Assembly (NCBI RefSeq): GCF_001487145.1
Contig: NZ_LN913016.1
Span: 1,448,227-1,512,226, forward strand
Direction: 5' to 3'
Source of the DNA: Anaerococcus rubeinfantis
GTDB lineage: Bacteria; Bacillota; Clostridia; Tissierellales; Peptoniphilaceae
DNA: 64,000 bases
The notes under the pieces are model-generated. The model made no database searches. It was not told the origin of the DNA and saw nothing but the letters and a program-made list of their open reading frames with translations. A program made the position numbers and the translations under genes. Below are positions 51,007-60,950 of the stretch, in pieces (positions within the stretch are counted from its first letter, which is position 1; each line of letters starts with the position of its first letter).

Positions 51007-52111
51007 CATCTTCTCCAATCGCATATTTTTCAATTCTTTTATCAAAATCATCCTCGCTTTCGTTATAACGCATAACGTGGATATTTTCTGCATCAATTTT
51101 TATTCCAATATCATCGCCTTCTTCAAAATTTCTCGTTGTGTGAATTTTCCACCTAAATTCAGAAGAATCAAAACAAATCAATTCATTAAAAACTCCCCTG
51201 TACAAAATGTTGTCGATATTTACAACAATATCAGCATCATCAACTGACACAACATTTATATCTTCAGGCCTAATTACAACTTCTACCCTTTCATTTTTAT
51301 TAATCCCAGCATCAGAGCAGGCGAAAGTTTTATTTGCAAATTCAACCTTATAATCATCAACCATTCTTGCCTTTAAAATATTGCTTTCCCCAATAAACTG
51401 AGCAACATAGCGATTGATTGGCTCATCATAAATATCTTTTGGACTTCCTTGTTGTACAATTTCGCCCTTATCCATTACAAAAATCCAATCGCTCATGGCA
51501 AGAGCCTCTTCTTGATCGTGAGTTACAAAAACAAAAGTTATTCCAAGCTCCCACTGCAAATCACGAAGCAAAACCTGCATGGATTTTCTAAGTTTCATAT
51601 CAAGAGCAGACAAGGGCTCATCAAGTAAAAGCACATCAGGTTTATTTACAAGGGCGCGAGCAATTGCAACCCTTTGTTTTTGCCCACCAGACATTTGAGA
51701 AACTTCACGTTTTTCAAATCCTGACAAATTTACCATATCAAGAGCCTTTTCAACTTCCTTTTTTATAATTTTTTTGTCAGTTTTTTTAATTTCAAGACCA
51801 AAGGCAACATTATCAAAAACATTCATGTGAGGAAAAAGAGAATAATTTTGAAAAACCGTATTAACCTTTCTCTTACTTGCAGGAATATCCAAAACATTTT
51901 CTCCATTAATATAAATCTCTCCAGAATTTGCTTCCAAAAAGCCCGCAATAAGATTTAAAATTGTAGTTTTCCCACAACCAGAAGGCCCCAAAAGCGTATA
52001 AAATTTCCCCTTCTCAAGCTCCAAATCAACAGATTTTAAAATCATTTCATCATCAAAAGACTTAGAAACATCCTTTAAAACCACAGAATATTTATCTAAA
52101 TTTTCACACAC
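50999..52111 (-). CDS. potA: PotA-like polyamine ABC transporter ATPase
   Basis: The 370-residue ATPase has Walker A GPSGCGKT near 42-49, the Q-loop [10 protein letters not shown], signature [15 protein letters not shown] near 140 and Walker [15 protein letters not shown]-terminal TOBE-like domain lies at about 240-345. The start is GTG at 52111, after GGAGGTGG. It is the first gene of potA-potB-potC-potD and powers polyamine uptake. A TATACT lies upstream, but I see no well-spaced -35. Confidence 0.93.
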   Translation of the reverse strand: MCENLDKYSVVLKDVSKSFDDEMILKSVDLELEKGKFYTLLGPSGCGKTTILNLIAGFLEANSGEIYINGENVLDIPASKRKVNTVFQNYSLFPHMNVFDNVAFGLEIKKTDKKIIKKEVEKALDMVNLSGFEKREVSQMSGGQKQRVAIARALVNKPDVLLLDEPLSALDMKLRKSMQVLLRDLQWELGITFVFVTHDQEEALAMSDWIFVMDKGEIVQQGSPKDIYDEPINRYVAQFIGESNILKARMVDDYKVEFANKTFACSDAGINKNERVEVVIRPEDINVVSVDDADIVVNIDNILYRGVFNELICFDSSEFRWKIHTTRNFEEGDDIGIKIDAENIHVMRYNESEDDFDKRIEKYAIGEDDG

Positions 52112-52215
52112 AAGACCACCTCCATTAGTTTCTTTAAAAAGTATAACATAAAAAATTAAAAAACACTCACAATATCGAATTTTTTAAGATTTTATCTTTA
52201 ATATAAAAATAAAAT

Positions 52216-53511
52216 TTAATTCGTATAATTAAAGATAAAAGATACTTCAAGGCCCTTATTTTTGTTTTTTATAATAAATTTTCCACCATGTAATTCTGCA
52301 ATTTGTTTAGAAATAAAAAGACCCAAACCATGTCTTGTAACATCGGTCAAATCTTCCTTATTAATTTTTTCTATTATTTGTTCAGATACTCCTTCTCCTT
52401 GATCTAAAATTTTAATAGTCAACTTCTCGCTAGAATCTGAAACTGTAACTTTAATTTTTCCATTTGTATAAATTAGGGAATTTTTTAAAATATTTTCAAG
52501 CATCCTATAAAATAAATTTTCATCCATTTTAAGCTTTATATCTTTATTTTCCACCTTATTTTCAAAAATAATTTCCCTATCTGGATTTTCATTTAATTTA
52601 TCTACTATAAGTTTTCTGATTATTTTTAAGGGATTTTCTTCAGCAAAATTTTCTTTATCTATGTTAGAAAGTGATAAGGTGAGATTTAGGCTTTCCAAAA
52701 TATTTGAAATTTTTAGGACTTGGTCTTTCATATTTTCTACATCAAGATTTTCCTTATTTTCTTTACTTAGCTCCCACGAAATTTTTGCAAGGGGAGTTCT
52801 TACATCATGACTTAGGCCTCTAATCCACTTATTTTGAGATTTTTTTAAATTATGGTATTTTTCATTTGCCTTATTTATGGATATAGCCAAATCTTTTAAT
52901 TCTCCATCTTCATCCAAGCTTTCATAATCATCTTCATAAAGCCTATCTATTGCTTTTTGAAATGGAAGGATATTTTTAAAGATATTTTTAATATCAATCC
53001 TATAAAAAATATAAACTAATAAGAAAAACAAAAGTGCAAAAAATAAGAATAATTTAAAATTAAAAACAAGGCTTTTGTAATTATAATAGTTGAAGGGAAA
53101 TTTATCCAAAGAATTTTTTGGATAGGCAAATAAAATCAAACCATCTCCAACAATGTAGGTAAAAACAGGATAGTCAGCCAAATAAAATCTAGTAAATCTT
53201 GCAACATCAATAAGTTCAAATTTTTCTTTAAGATTTTTTGGTTTATTGAAACTTTCTATAACCTTTCCATCCTTATCAAGTCTTATGGACCAAATATTTT
53301 TTTCTTTTAAAAATTTCTTATTTTTTTCATTTAGATAAGTCTGAGTTTTATTTTTTTCCACATAAGCATAAACATCATTGGGTTTTGGATATTTATTGCT
53401 TAATTTATAGTTAATGTAGAGAAAAATCATAAATAAAAATATTAGAAAAAACATCAAAAACAAAATTCTAAGGGTTATTTTTTTAAATTTTTTTAAAAAA
53501 TAATTAAACAT
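52216..53511 (-). CDS. Sensor histidine kinase
   Basis: The 431-residue membrane kinase has a first membrane helix at about 13-33, an external sensing region at 35-145 and a second helix at about 150-170. A HAMP-like linker follows. The HisKA domain has phospho-His235 in RGLSHDVRTPLAKISW. The ATPase domain shows N-box ENILKNSLIYT, the DQGEGVSEQI G-box and HGLGLFISKQIAELHGG. It follows the response regulator directly. It probably senses a cell-envelope agent exported by the divergent ABC transporter (inference from arrangement). Confidence 0.9.
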   Translation of the reverse strand: MFNYFLKKFKKITLRILFLMFFLIFLFMIFLYINYKLSNKYPKPNDVYAYVEKNKTQTYLNEKNKKFLKEKNIWSIRLDKDGKVIESFNKPKNLKEKFELIDVARFTRFYLADYPVFTYIVGDGLILFAYPKNSLDKFPFNYYNYKSLVFNFKLFLFFALLFFLLVYIFYRIDIKNIFKNILPFQKAIDRLYEDDYESLDEDGELKDLAISINKANEKYHNLKKSQNKWIRGLSHDVRTPLAKISWELSKENKENLDVENMKDQVLKISNILESLNLTLSLSNIDKENFAEENPLKIIRKLIVDKLNENPDREIIFENKVENKDIKLKMDENLFYRMLENILKNSLIYTNGKIKVTVSDSSEKLTIKILDQGEGVSEQIIEKINKEDLTDVTRHGLGLFISKQIAELHGGKFIIKNKNKGLEVSFIFNYTN

Positions 53512-53513
53512 TT

Positions 53514-54209
53514 CTACTCCTTATTAACAAGCTTATAACCAAGTCCCTTTATTGTAATTAAAATTTTTGGATCTCTTGGATTATCCTCAAGTTTTTCACG
53601 AAGCCTATATATGTGAGTTATTAAGGTATTTTCATAGCCATAAGAATCTTTCCAAATATGATCTAAAATCCTATCAATTGAAACTATCATATTCATATTT
53701 TCAGATAAAAAAGAAAGAATTTTAAATTGTGTGGCTGTTAGGGCAATTTCTTTACCATTTTTTTCAACAATTCCCTTAGATTTATCAAAAATAACCTTGC
53801 CTAAATTTATCTTTTCTTCATTTTTTATTTTTTTACTTCTTCTTAAAACTGCATCAATTCTCCATAAAAGCTCGTCTGGGAAAAATGGTTTTACCAAATA
53901 ATCATCGGCCTTATTTTCAAAACCTTCTTTCCTATCATCAATTCCATCAAGGGCAGATAAAATTATAACGGCTAAATCAGAATTTTTCCTAACTTCCTTT
54001 AATAAGTCAAAACCACTTCCATCTGGAAGCATTAAATCCAAAACTATTAGGTCAATTTTAAAATTTTCAAGTTTAAATCTTGATTCCTTTAAATTTTTAG
54101 CAGTGTAAATTTTTTTAAAACCCTTATCTTTTAAAAAGTTATATAAATTTTCTAATAAATTTTTTTCATCATCGACGACTAAAATACTAAAATTTTCTCT
54201 AAAATTCAT
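53514..54209 (-). CDS. OmpR-family response regulator
   Basis: The 231-residue protein has a receiver domain (7-120) with VVDDE and phospho-Asp58 in LIVLDLMLPDGSG, and the conserved Lys in YLVKPF. A C-terminal winged-helix DNA-binding domain (about 135-230) contains LTATQFKILSFLSEN and LITHIYRLREKLEDNP. It is divergent from the ABC exporter operon, which is its likely target. A TGTGATGTAAAAGTGACC segment in the shared region may hold its direct-repeat binding site. The start follows GAGGTGG. Confidence 0.92.
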   Translation of the reverse strand: MNFRENFSILVVDDEKNLLENLYNFLKDKGFKKIYTAKNLKESRFKLENFKIDLIVLDLMLPDGSGFDLLKEVRKNSDLAVIILSALDGIDDRKEGFENKADDYLVKPFFPDELLWRIDAVLRRSKKIKNEEKINLGKVIFDKSKGIVEKNGKEIALTATQFKILSFLSENMNMIVSIDRILDHIWKDSYGYENTLITHIYRLREKLEDNPRDPKILITIKGLGYKLVNKE

Positions 54210-54333
54210 TTCCCCACCTCGTTAAGCTAATTATACACCACTTATTTAATTAATTTTATTTTGTGATGTAAAAGTGACCTACTTTAAAGATTATTTTTAT
54301 CTATTTCTGTTATTTTATATTTAGGAGGAAATT

Positions 54334-55227
54334 ATGAAAAAAATACTGGAAATAAAAAATTTAGAAAAATCATACAATAAGAAGAAAGTCTTAGATATAG
54401 ACTCATTAGAAATCGAAGAAAAATCTATTTACGGTTTAATTGGAAAAAATGGAGCGGGAAAGTCCACTCTTATGAAGCTTATACTTGGGCTTGTAAAAAA
54501 AGATGGAGGAGAAATAAAAGTTTTTGGATGTGAATTAACTTCAAAAAATCAAAAAGATTTCAATAAAAATCTTGGTGGTCTAATTGAAAATCCTTCCTTT
54601 TATGACCATTTAACAGGCTACGAAAATCTAGAAATAATTTCAAGTCTAAAGGGAGTCGACAAAAAAGAAATTTCAAAAACTTTAGACCTTGTTGGTCTTA
54701 AAAATGTAGGAAAAAAGAAAGCTAGAGAATATTCTTTGGGTATGAAGCAAAGACTTGGAATTGCCATAGCCTTAATTGGAAATCCCAAACTTTTAATCTT
54801 AGATGAACCGATTAATGGTCTTGATCCTCAAGGAATTGAAGAGATGAGAAATTTATTTAAAAATATTGTAAAAAATACTTCCACAAGTATCCTAATTTCT
54901 TCACATATTCTTGATGAAATCGAAAAAATTTCAACCCACATTGGTATCCTCAAAGAAGGAAAATTAACCTACAATGGAAGCCTAGAAGAATATAGGAGGC
55001 TTCATCCCCCATATATATCAATTGTTACATCTGATAACAAGAAAGCTCTCGAACTTTTAGATCTTGATGGGACTTATTTAAAAGATAAAAAGATAATTTT
55101 AGGAAAAAAATCAAACCAAGATATTGGAGAAATAGTAAACTTTTTACATGGAAAGCTTGATATTTATAGGATTGAGGAAGAAAAAGAAAGTCTTGAAAAA
55201 TTATTTATTGAAGAAAGCAGGTCCTAA
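54334..55227 (+). CDS. ABC transporter ATPase (BcrA / lantibiotic-immunity type)
   Basis: The 297-residue protein has Walker A GKNGAGKST near 39-47, the signature YSLGMKQRLGIAIAL near 135 and Walker B LLILDEPINGLDPQG near 155. Its size and C-terminal tail fit the BcrA/EpiF subgroup that drives export of bacitracin, lantibiotics or related peptides. ATG 54334 follows AGGAGG. It leads a three-gene operon with two permease genes and is divergent from the two-component genes. The substrate is inferred from arrangement only. Confidence 0.9.
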   Translation: MKKILEIKNLEKSYNKKKVLDIDSLEIEEKSIYGLIGKNGAGKSTLMKLILGLVKKDGGEIKVFGCELTSKNQKDFNKNLGGLIENPSFYDHLTGYENLEIISSLKGVDKKEISKTLDLVGLKNVGKKKAREYSLGMKQRLGIAIALIGNPKLLILDEPINGLDPQGIEEMRNLFKNIVKNTSTSILISSHILDEIEKISTHIGILKEGKLTYNGSLEEYRRLHPPYISIVTSDNKKALELLDLDGTYLKDKKIILGKKSNQDIGEIVNFLHGKLDIYRIEEEKESLEKLFIEESRS

Positions 55228-55228
55228 T

Positions 55229-55981
55229 ATGAAAAACTTAGAAAGAAAAAAATTCAAAAGGCTTGGGATAAATTTTTTAATATTAATAGTTTTTATCTCA
55301 CAAATGCTAATAGTAACAGGTCAAAGTTTTTCAAAATCTTTTTTAGAAAGTAAACTCCCACTTTCCTATATAATGGATACTTATTTATTTATATCTCTAC
55401 TAATAAACCCCATTCTAATTTCATCTCTTGTAAAAAAGGTAATTGAAATTGAAGAAAAAAACAAGATGTGGCAGATGCAAATAATTCTTGGAGAAAAAGT
55501 TAATTCTATTCTTCTTAAAAAATTTAAAAATTTATCCCTTAGGCTAATTTTTTTACAAATAATTGAAGCTTTAACTTTTATTATTTTAGCAATGAAGTCA
55601 AAAAATTTCACTTTTAATAATGAAATGATTTTAAGATTTTTAATTGTAAATATATCAGCTCTTATAATAAATTTATTTTTCTTGGGATTTTTTATGATAA
55701 TAGAGATGAAAACAAAAAAAGTCTACACCCTATCATTTATTTCTATAGTAGGAGGTCTTACTGGAGTAATAAGCATGCTTACATCTGAAATTCTCTCTTT
55801 TATAAATCCATTTGCTTGGATGGCAAGTCTTTTAAATATTTCTTATGTGAAAGAAGGAGGGAAATTTGTTCAAGTATTAAATCCAATAAATTTCTATACC
55901 TTAATCATTGCCCTAATTTTTTTAATATCAAGCATTTACTATATAAAGACAATGAAATCTTACAACTTATACAAGGACTAG
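55229..55981 (+). CDS. ABC-2-like permease subunit 1
   Basis: I start at ATG 55229 (MKNLERKKFKRLGINFL), one base after the ATPase stop; the longer frame lies inside the ATPase gene. The protein has about 250 residues and six hydrophobic segments, with a large cytoplasmic loop near residues 65-110. It resembles the lantibiotic-immunity/BcrB permeases in size and topology but has weak sequence signatures. It pairs with the next gene as a heterodimeric channel. Confidence 0.75.
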   Translation: MKNLERKKFKRLGINFLILIVFISQMLIVTGQSFSKSFLESKLPLSYIMDTYLFISLLINPILISSLVKKVIEIEEKNKMWQMQIILGEKVNSILLKKFKNLSLRLIFLQIIEALTFIILAMKSKNFTFNNEMILRFLIVNISALIINLFFLGFFMIIEMKTKKVYTLSFISIVGGLTGVISMLTSEILSFINPFAWMASLLNISYVKEGGKFVQVLNPINFYTLIIALIFLISSIYYIKTMKSYNLYKD

Positions 55982-55989
55982 GAGGAAAA

Positions 55990-56694
55990 ATGTTAAAATT
56001 AGAATTTAAAAAAATAAAATTTATAAATATTTTGCTGGTAAGTCTTGTAATTCCTCTACTCGCCAATGCCTTTGGACTTATAAATTACATGGGAAATAGG
56101 GAAATCTTAACTCACAATTGGCAAAGCCTTTGGACTCAAGTAAGTTTATTTTACTTTTCATTTTTCTATATCCCATTAATTGCAATAATAATAGCAAGTT
56201 TATGGTCAACAGAACACAAGGCAGGACTAAAATTTATAAGATTAAGCCCAAAGAAAAATATATCATTTGTAATAGGAAAATTAATTTTAGCCTTTATAAT
56301 AATAAGCCTTTGTCAATTATATTTTTTGGCACTTTTTTATCTTGGTGGAAAATTTATAGGGAATTTCCCAAGCGTAAACTTTAAAATTTATTTTTACTAT
56401 ACAATCCTTAGCATATTTTTATCTCTGCCTCTTATTGGAATTTTTGGAGCTTTATCTATAAGGATAAAATCTTTTGGAATAATAGTTCTTCTGTCAATAA
56501 TTTTTACAATGTTTGGCTTTGCAACTGCCTATAAATCTTTAAAAATAATTGGACTTAGCTTTTTGGCAATTGAATCAAATAACTTTAGATTTATAAGTCC
56601 GCATGATCTAGCCTTATTAGGATTTTTTGCAATAGGAGAGATAATAATATTTTTATATTTTTCTAAGAGATTTTTAAAATATGAAAATAAATAA
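55990..56694 (+). CDS. ABC-2-like permease subunit 2
   Basis: ATG 55990 follows GGAGGAAAA, right after the previous stop codon; the extended frame upstream lies inside subunit 1. The 234-residue protein MLKLEFKKIKFINIL.. has six hydrophobic segments, and the second half of the first outer loop holds LIASLWSTEHKAG-like residues typical of MutG/EpiG permeases (LWSTEHKAGLKFI near 70). It completes the exporter. The operon ends at a hairpin (56718-56763). Confidence 0.75.
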   Translation: MLKLEFKKIKFINILLVSLVIPLLANAFGLINYMGNREILTHNWQSLWTQVSLFYFSFFYIPLIAIIIASLWSTEHKAGLKFIRLSPKKNISFVIGKLILAFIIISLCQLYFLALFYLGGKFIGNFPSVNFKIYFYYTILSIFLSLPLIGIFGALSIRIKSFGIIVLLSIIFTMFGFATAYKSLKIIGLSFLAIESNNFRFISPHDLALLGFFAIGEIIIFLYFSKRFLKYENK

Positions 56695-56717
56695 ATTTTC
56701 CTATATTTTTCATAAAA

Positions 56718-56763
56718 AAACTGACCTCATAAAGTTAATTTTTATAACTTTTGAGGTCAGTTT
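56718..56763. terminator. Terminator hairpin after the ABC operon (AAACTGACC type)
   Basis: AAACTGACCTCA..AAAGTTA pairs with TAACTTTTGAGGTCAGTTT. It is a near copy of the hairpin at 8068-8118. The remaining 56764-56999 gap is AT-rich; I see no gene, repeat or RNA in it. Confidence 0.8.
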
Positions 56764-56998
56764 GTTTGTACACATGAAATTTAAAAATTAAAAATAATCT
56801 CTTAGGATATTTGTCAAATCAAATTTATTACTAGGCTTAATTATTTGGTATAAATCTGTCCTTTAGCTGTAAATGAATTTTATCATCTATTGAATCTTTC
56901 TAAGATTTTCAGTCAATTTTATTATTTTACTTTAACATATTAGTAAGAGTTTTTATTTATTCTGGATTTGTTAAGATATTTTGTTCCTATATTAAAAA

Positions 56999-57457
56999 TT
57001 AATGAAATTTTTTCCTATCCTCATCTACATCCCAATAAATTTCCCTATATTTTCCATCATAAATTTTTAAAATCTCTGGCATCGACTCGCTCATCTTATC
57101 CATTTTTTTAAATTCGTCGTAATCTTTCCAAAATAATTTTCCTTCCCTATTATCTTCAATTAATTTTCCAGAAAAATCACTTGTTTGATATAAAAGTCCC
57201 ACATCTTTTTGAAATTCACCCTCATCGTTTGTAAAGGTCCATGTTATTATTCCAACAAGTTTGGGATTTTTTATGTCTAGATTTGTCTCCTCTTTTGCCT
57301 CTCTTATTACTGAATTTTCAAATGATTCGTTTTTTTCAACTTTTCCGCCAGGAAAGGTGAGACCTTCCCGGCCGTATTTTTTCTTTTTATCTAATACTAG
57401 GACTTTTTTATTTTTTTCATCGTAAATTTTTACCATATTCATTAGTCTAATTTTCAT
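56999..57457 (-). CDS. NUDIX hydrolase
   Basis: I start at ATG 57457 (MKIRLMNMVKIYDEKNKK), six bases after GGAG; upstream codons run into the ileS terminator. In the 152-residue protein the Nudix box is GGKVEKNESFENSVIREAKEETNLDI (about residues 37-62) with the REAKEE core intact. It is MutT/8-oxo-dGTPase-like in size and hydrolyses a nucleoside diphosphate linked to another group. The specific substrate is unknown. It follows ileS beyond a strong terminator. Confidence 0.88.
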   Translation of the reverse strand: MKIRLMNMVKIYDEKNKKVLVLDKKKKYGREGLTFPGGKVEKNESFENSVIREAKEETNLDIKNPKLVGIITWTFTNDEGEFQKDVGLLYQTSDFSGKLIEDNREGKLFWKDYDEFKKMDKMSESMPEILKIYDGKYREIYWDVDEDRKKFH

Positions 57458-57475
57458 TTTTTCTCCAATCATAAA

Positions 57476-57505
57476 AAAAGGAAGCAAGTTTCCTCACTTC
57501 CTTTT
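57476..57505 (-). terminator. Terminator of ileS
   Basis: AAAAGGAAG and CTTCCTTTT form a 9-bp stem with a 12-base loop; TTTTTTT follows on the minus strand. Confidence 0.88.
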
Positions 57506-57509
57506 GTTT

Positions 57510-60500
57510 TTATTTTCTTTCAAGCTCAATTTTTACGCTTTTGTCGTTTAGTTCAAAATCTTCTGTATCAAGTTCTTTAACTTCCATTGTATCTGCCAAA
57601 GTTTCTTTTTTGATTTCTTCTTCGAATTCTTTTAAGGCAGCTTTTAATTCATCGTCTGCACTGTAGAAAATATCAATTCTATCTGTAACTTCATAGCCAT
57701 TATCTTTTCTTAGGTTTTGGATCTTTGATACAAATTCTCTTGCGTATCCTTCTTTTTTAAGATCTTCTGTGATTTCTGTATCCAAAACTACAAAGACATT
57801 TCCGTCCATTTCAACATCAAATCCTTCTTTTGCTTGGATTCTTACGTCAAGATAATCTTTTTCAACTGTGTATTTTTCTCCGTTTATTTCGATTTCTTGT
57901 GGAGAATTTTCAACCTTTTCTACAAATTCTTTTGCATCAACACCAGCCAAGAATTTTCCAAAAGCTCCCACGTTTTTAGCAAAAATTTGTCCAACTTTTC
58001 TGAAGTTTGGTTTTAGATAATAATCCATAAAGTCTGAAAGATCATCTGCAAATTCAACTTCTTTTATATTTAATTCTTCTTTGATTAAACCTGTTAAATC
58101 ACCGATTGTATCTTTAAATGATCCATCTACAATTATTTTTTCTAGAGGTTGACGAACCTTGATTGATTCTTTTTCTCTTGATGCACGACCAAGTGTTACC
58201 ATTTTTCTTACAAGATCCATTTTCTCTTCTAATTTTTCATCAATTAAATCTTCATTAACCTCATCAAATTTTTCAACATGAACTGAAAGTCCATCGGTTA
58301 AATTTCTGTAGATTTCTTCTGAAATAAATGGAGCTATTGGAGCTGTCATTTTTGAAAGACTTACTAGAACATCGTAGCATGTTTTATAAACTGCTTTTTT
58401 GGATTCTGTTAAATCTTCTCTCCAAAATCTCTTTCTATTTCTTCTTATATACCAATTTGATAAATCTTCTACAACAAAATCATTTACCAAATGAACAACC
58501 TTATTGTAATCAAAAGATTCCATTTGTTCGTAATAAGCTTTTAAAAGTGAATTTAATCTTGAATATAACCACTTGTCGATTTCTTCAAGTTCTACATTTT
58601 TGAAATTTTTGATATCATCAAGACCGATATTATCTGTATTTGCATAAAGAACAAAGAAATTATAAACATTTTCAATTGTTCTGAAGAAATTATTTTTAAC
58701 TTCGATTAGGCCTTTTTCGTCAAATTTTGTAGGAACCCAACAAGGTGATACATATAAAGAATAAAATCTTACTGCATCTGCTCCATATTTATCAAATAAT
58801 TCGAATGGATTTAGGGTATTTCCTTTTGATTTTGACATTTTTTGTCCATTTTTATCAACAACCAAGTCGTTTACCAAAACATTTTTGTAAGGTGCCTTTC
58901 CTGTAATAATTGTTGAAATTGCCATTAGTGAATAAAACCATCCTCTTGTTTGGTCGATTCCTTCACAGATAAAATCTGCTGGGAAATAATCATCTAAATC
59001 TTCTCCCTTTGCAAATGGATAATGAACTTGTGAAAATGGCATTGCTCCTGAGTCAAACCAAACATCAATTACATCTGGAACCCTGTGCATTACTTTTCCA
59101 CAATCTGGACAAGTTATTGTTACATCATCAACATATGGTCTGTGAAGTTCTATATCTTCACTTATATCTTCTCTTGCTTTTTCAGCCAATTCTTTTCTTG
59201 AACCGATTGATTCAACATGACCACAATCGTCACATCTCCAAAGATTTAGTGGAGTTCCCCAATATCTTGATCTTGAAATTGCCCAATCTTTTACATTTTC
59301 AAGCCAATTTCCAAATCTTTTATCCCCGATTGTTTGTGGATACCAATTAACTCCGTTATTATTTTCAACCATTTTTTCAGAAAGTTTGCTCATTTCTATA
59401 TACCAAGATGGTTTTGCATAATAAACAAGTGGAGTTTTACATCTCCAACAGTGAGGATAATTGTGTTCGATTGTTTGTTTTTTATAAACTTTTCCTTCAT
59501 CTCTTAAGTGTAAGAAAATTTCTTCGTTTGTATCAAAAATAAATTTGCCCTTCCAAGGAGTTTCTGTAAAACATCCTTCAAGGTCTACTGGTTGAACGAA
59601 TGGTAAATTATATTTTCTTCCAAGTTGGTAGTCATCTTCACCAAAGGCTGGAGCTGTATGAACAATTCCTGTTCCGTCTTCTGCTGAAACATAATCAGCA
59701 CAAGTTAGGAAAAATGCCTTGCCATCTGGCTTTACATATGGAAGTAGTTGTTCGTACTCAACATATTCAAGGTCTTTTCCCTTCATCTCTTCAACAACTT
59801 CATACTCATGATCTGCCATAACTTTTTCAAGCAAAGATTTTGCCAAATAATAATAGCAACCATCAGTTTTATCATTTACTTTTACATAGTCAAGTTCTGG
59901 ATGAACAGTTAAAGCTACGTTTGATGGAAGAGTCCATGGAGTTGTTGTCCAAGCTAGGAAATATTCATTTTCGGCATCTTTTTTCTTAAATTTACAAATT
60001 AAAGTTATAGCCTTATCCATTTGATAGCCTTGAGCAACTTCATGACTTGCAAGACCTGTACCACATCTTGGGCAATATGGCATTACTTTTGCCCCTTCAT
60101 AAATTAATCCTTTTTTGAAAGCTTGATTTAATAGCCACCATTCAGTTTCTATATAATCATTGTCCAAAGTTATGTAAGGATTGTCCATGTCGTAAAGAAA
60201 AGCCATCCTATCTGACATATCTCTCCACATATCTGAATATTTAAAAACTGAATCCTTACATTTTTGATTGAATTTTTCAACTCCGTAAGCTTCGATTTGA
60301 TCTTTTTCTGTAAAACCTAATTCTTTTTCAACTTCGATTTCAACAGGAAGGCCGTGTGTATCCCATCCGGCTTTTTTCAAAACCTTAAAGCCCATCATAT
60401 TTTTATATCTTGAAGTCATATCCTTCAAAGTTCTTGCTATAACGTGGTGAATTCCTGGTTTTCCATTTGCAGTTGGAGGTCCGTCATAAATTATATATTC

Positions 60501-60620
60501 ATCTGCATCTTCTCTTGTTGTAAAAGTCTTATCCAATAGGTCGATATCTGCCCAGTATTTGGAAAGATCAAGTTCTCTTTGTTTAGTATTTTTTGTATCT
60601 AATGATTTAAAACTTGCCAT
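57510..60620 (-). CDS. ileS: Isoleucyl-tRNA synthetase
   Basis: The 1036-residue class I synthetase charges tRNA-Ile with isoleucine. HIGH-type motif GKPGIHHV is near residue 53 and KMSKSKGN near 592. A zinc-binding cysteine pair CPRCGTGLASHEV lies near 187, with an editing (CP1) domain between about 195 and 420. Length and motifs fit the longer, eukaryote-like type 2 IleS, which is often mupirocin-resistant (family knowledge). It is controlled by a T-box leader and appears monocistronic. Confidence 0.96.
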   Translation of the reverse strand: MASFKSLDTKNTKQRELDLSKYWADIDLLDKTFTTREDADEYIIYDGPPTANGKPGIHHVIARTLKDMTSRYKNMMGFKVLKKAGWDTHGLPVEIEVEKELGFTEKDQIEAYGVEKFNQKCKDSVFKYSDMWRDMSDRMAFLYDMDNPYITLDNDYIETEWWLLNQAFKKGLIYEGAKVMPYCPRCGTGLASHEVAQGYQMDKAITLICKFKKKDAENEYFLAWTTTPWTLPSNVALTVHPELDYVKVNDKTDGCYYYLAKSLLEKVMADHEYEVVEEMKGKDLEYVEYEQLLPYVKPDGKAFFLTCADYVSAEDGTGIVHTAPAFGEDDYQLGRKYNLPFVQPVDLEGCFTETPWKGKFIFDTNEEIFLHLRDEGKVYKKQTIEHNYPHCWRCKTPLVYYAKPSWYIEMSKLSEKMVENNNGVNWYPQTIGDKRFGNWLENVKDWAISRSRYWGTPLNLWRCDDCGHVESIGSRKELAEKAREDISEDIELHRPYVDDVTITCPDCGKVMHRVPDVIDVWFDSGAMPFSQVHYPFAKGEDLDDYFPADFICEGIDQTRGWFYSLMAISTIITGKAPYKNVLVNDLVVDKNGQKMSKSKGNTLNPFELFDKYGADAVRFYSLYVSPCWVPTKFDEKGLIEVKNNFFRTIENVYNFFVLYANTDNIGLDDIKNFKNVELEEIDKWLYSRLNSLLKAYYEQMESFDYNKVVHLVNDFVVEDLSNWYIRRNRKRFWREDLTESKKAVYKTCYDVLVSLSKMTAPIAPFISEEIYRNLTDGLSVHVEKFDEVNEDLIDEKLEEKMDLVRKMVTLGRASREKESIKVRQPLEKIIVDGSFKDTIGDLTGLIKEELNIKEVEFADDLSDFMDYYLKPNFRKVGQIFAKNVGAFGKFLAGVDAKEFVEKVENSPQEIEINGEKYTVEKDYLDVRIQAKEGFDVEMDGNVFVVLDTEITEDLKKEGYAREFVSKIQNLRKDNGYEVTDRIDIFYSADDELKAALKEFEEEIKKETLADTMEVKELDTEDFELNDKSVKIELERK

Positions 60621-60668
60621 AATTCCCTTTCTTTCTCATAAATTTTTCTTTTAAAATAAATTATAATA

Positions 60669-60865
60669 AAAAAACGCCCCCAGAAGGGACGGTCCACCCA
60701 AAAATTGAGTATGAAGTTAACGCCTATCTTACGTAATAAACTAATTTTTTCATTTATTAAGCTAAAAGATGATCTTCATAATAAAAAATGCATAGCCACT
60801 TTCACCTAAAGGCCTCTCTGTAAATTATTTTTTAAAACTACTCTTCTTTTAATTGCTTATATCTA
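60669..60865 (-). promoter_or_regulatory. T-box riboswitch of ileS
   Basis: On the minus strand a leader of about 200 nt carries a stem I region (AGAGAGGCC, AGGTGAAAGTGGC) and a GAAGATCATC loop with a possible ATC isoleucine specifier. The T-box core TTGGGTGGACCG lies at 60689-60702. The overlapping terminator CGTCCC-TTCT-GGGGGCG followed by TTTTTTT is at about 60669-60690. Uncharged tRNA-Ile would favour the antiterminator and allow ileS expression. The specifier assignment is by eye. Confidence 0.9.
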
Positions 60866-60871
60866 CTGACT

Positions 60872-60900
60872 AATTTACTATTTTTAAAGAAAAAAGTCAA
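60872..60900 (-). promoter_or_regulatory. Promoter of the T-box/ileS transcript
   Basis: TTGACT (60900-60895) and TAAATT (60877-60872) are spaced by 17 bp on the minus strand. Confidence 0.7.
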
Positions 60901-60950
60901 ATTGATTTTTATATGAAAAAATATATATTTATAAATTAATAGAAAGTATA

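Noticed and set aside
50209-51096. Long start for potB at 51096
   Set aside because: It would overlap potA by about 100 bp; ATG 51006 has GGAG at good spacing and overlaps only the potA stop.
56764-56998. Possible small gene or RNA in the gap before the NUDIX gene
   Set aside because: It is AT-rich with no frame preceded by a ribosome site and no stable hairpin beyond the terminator.
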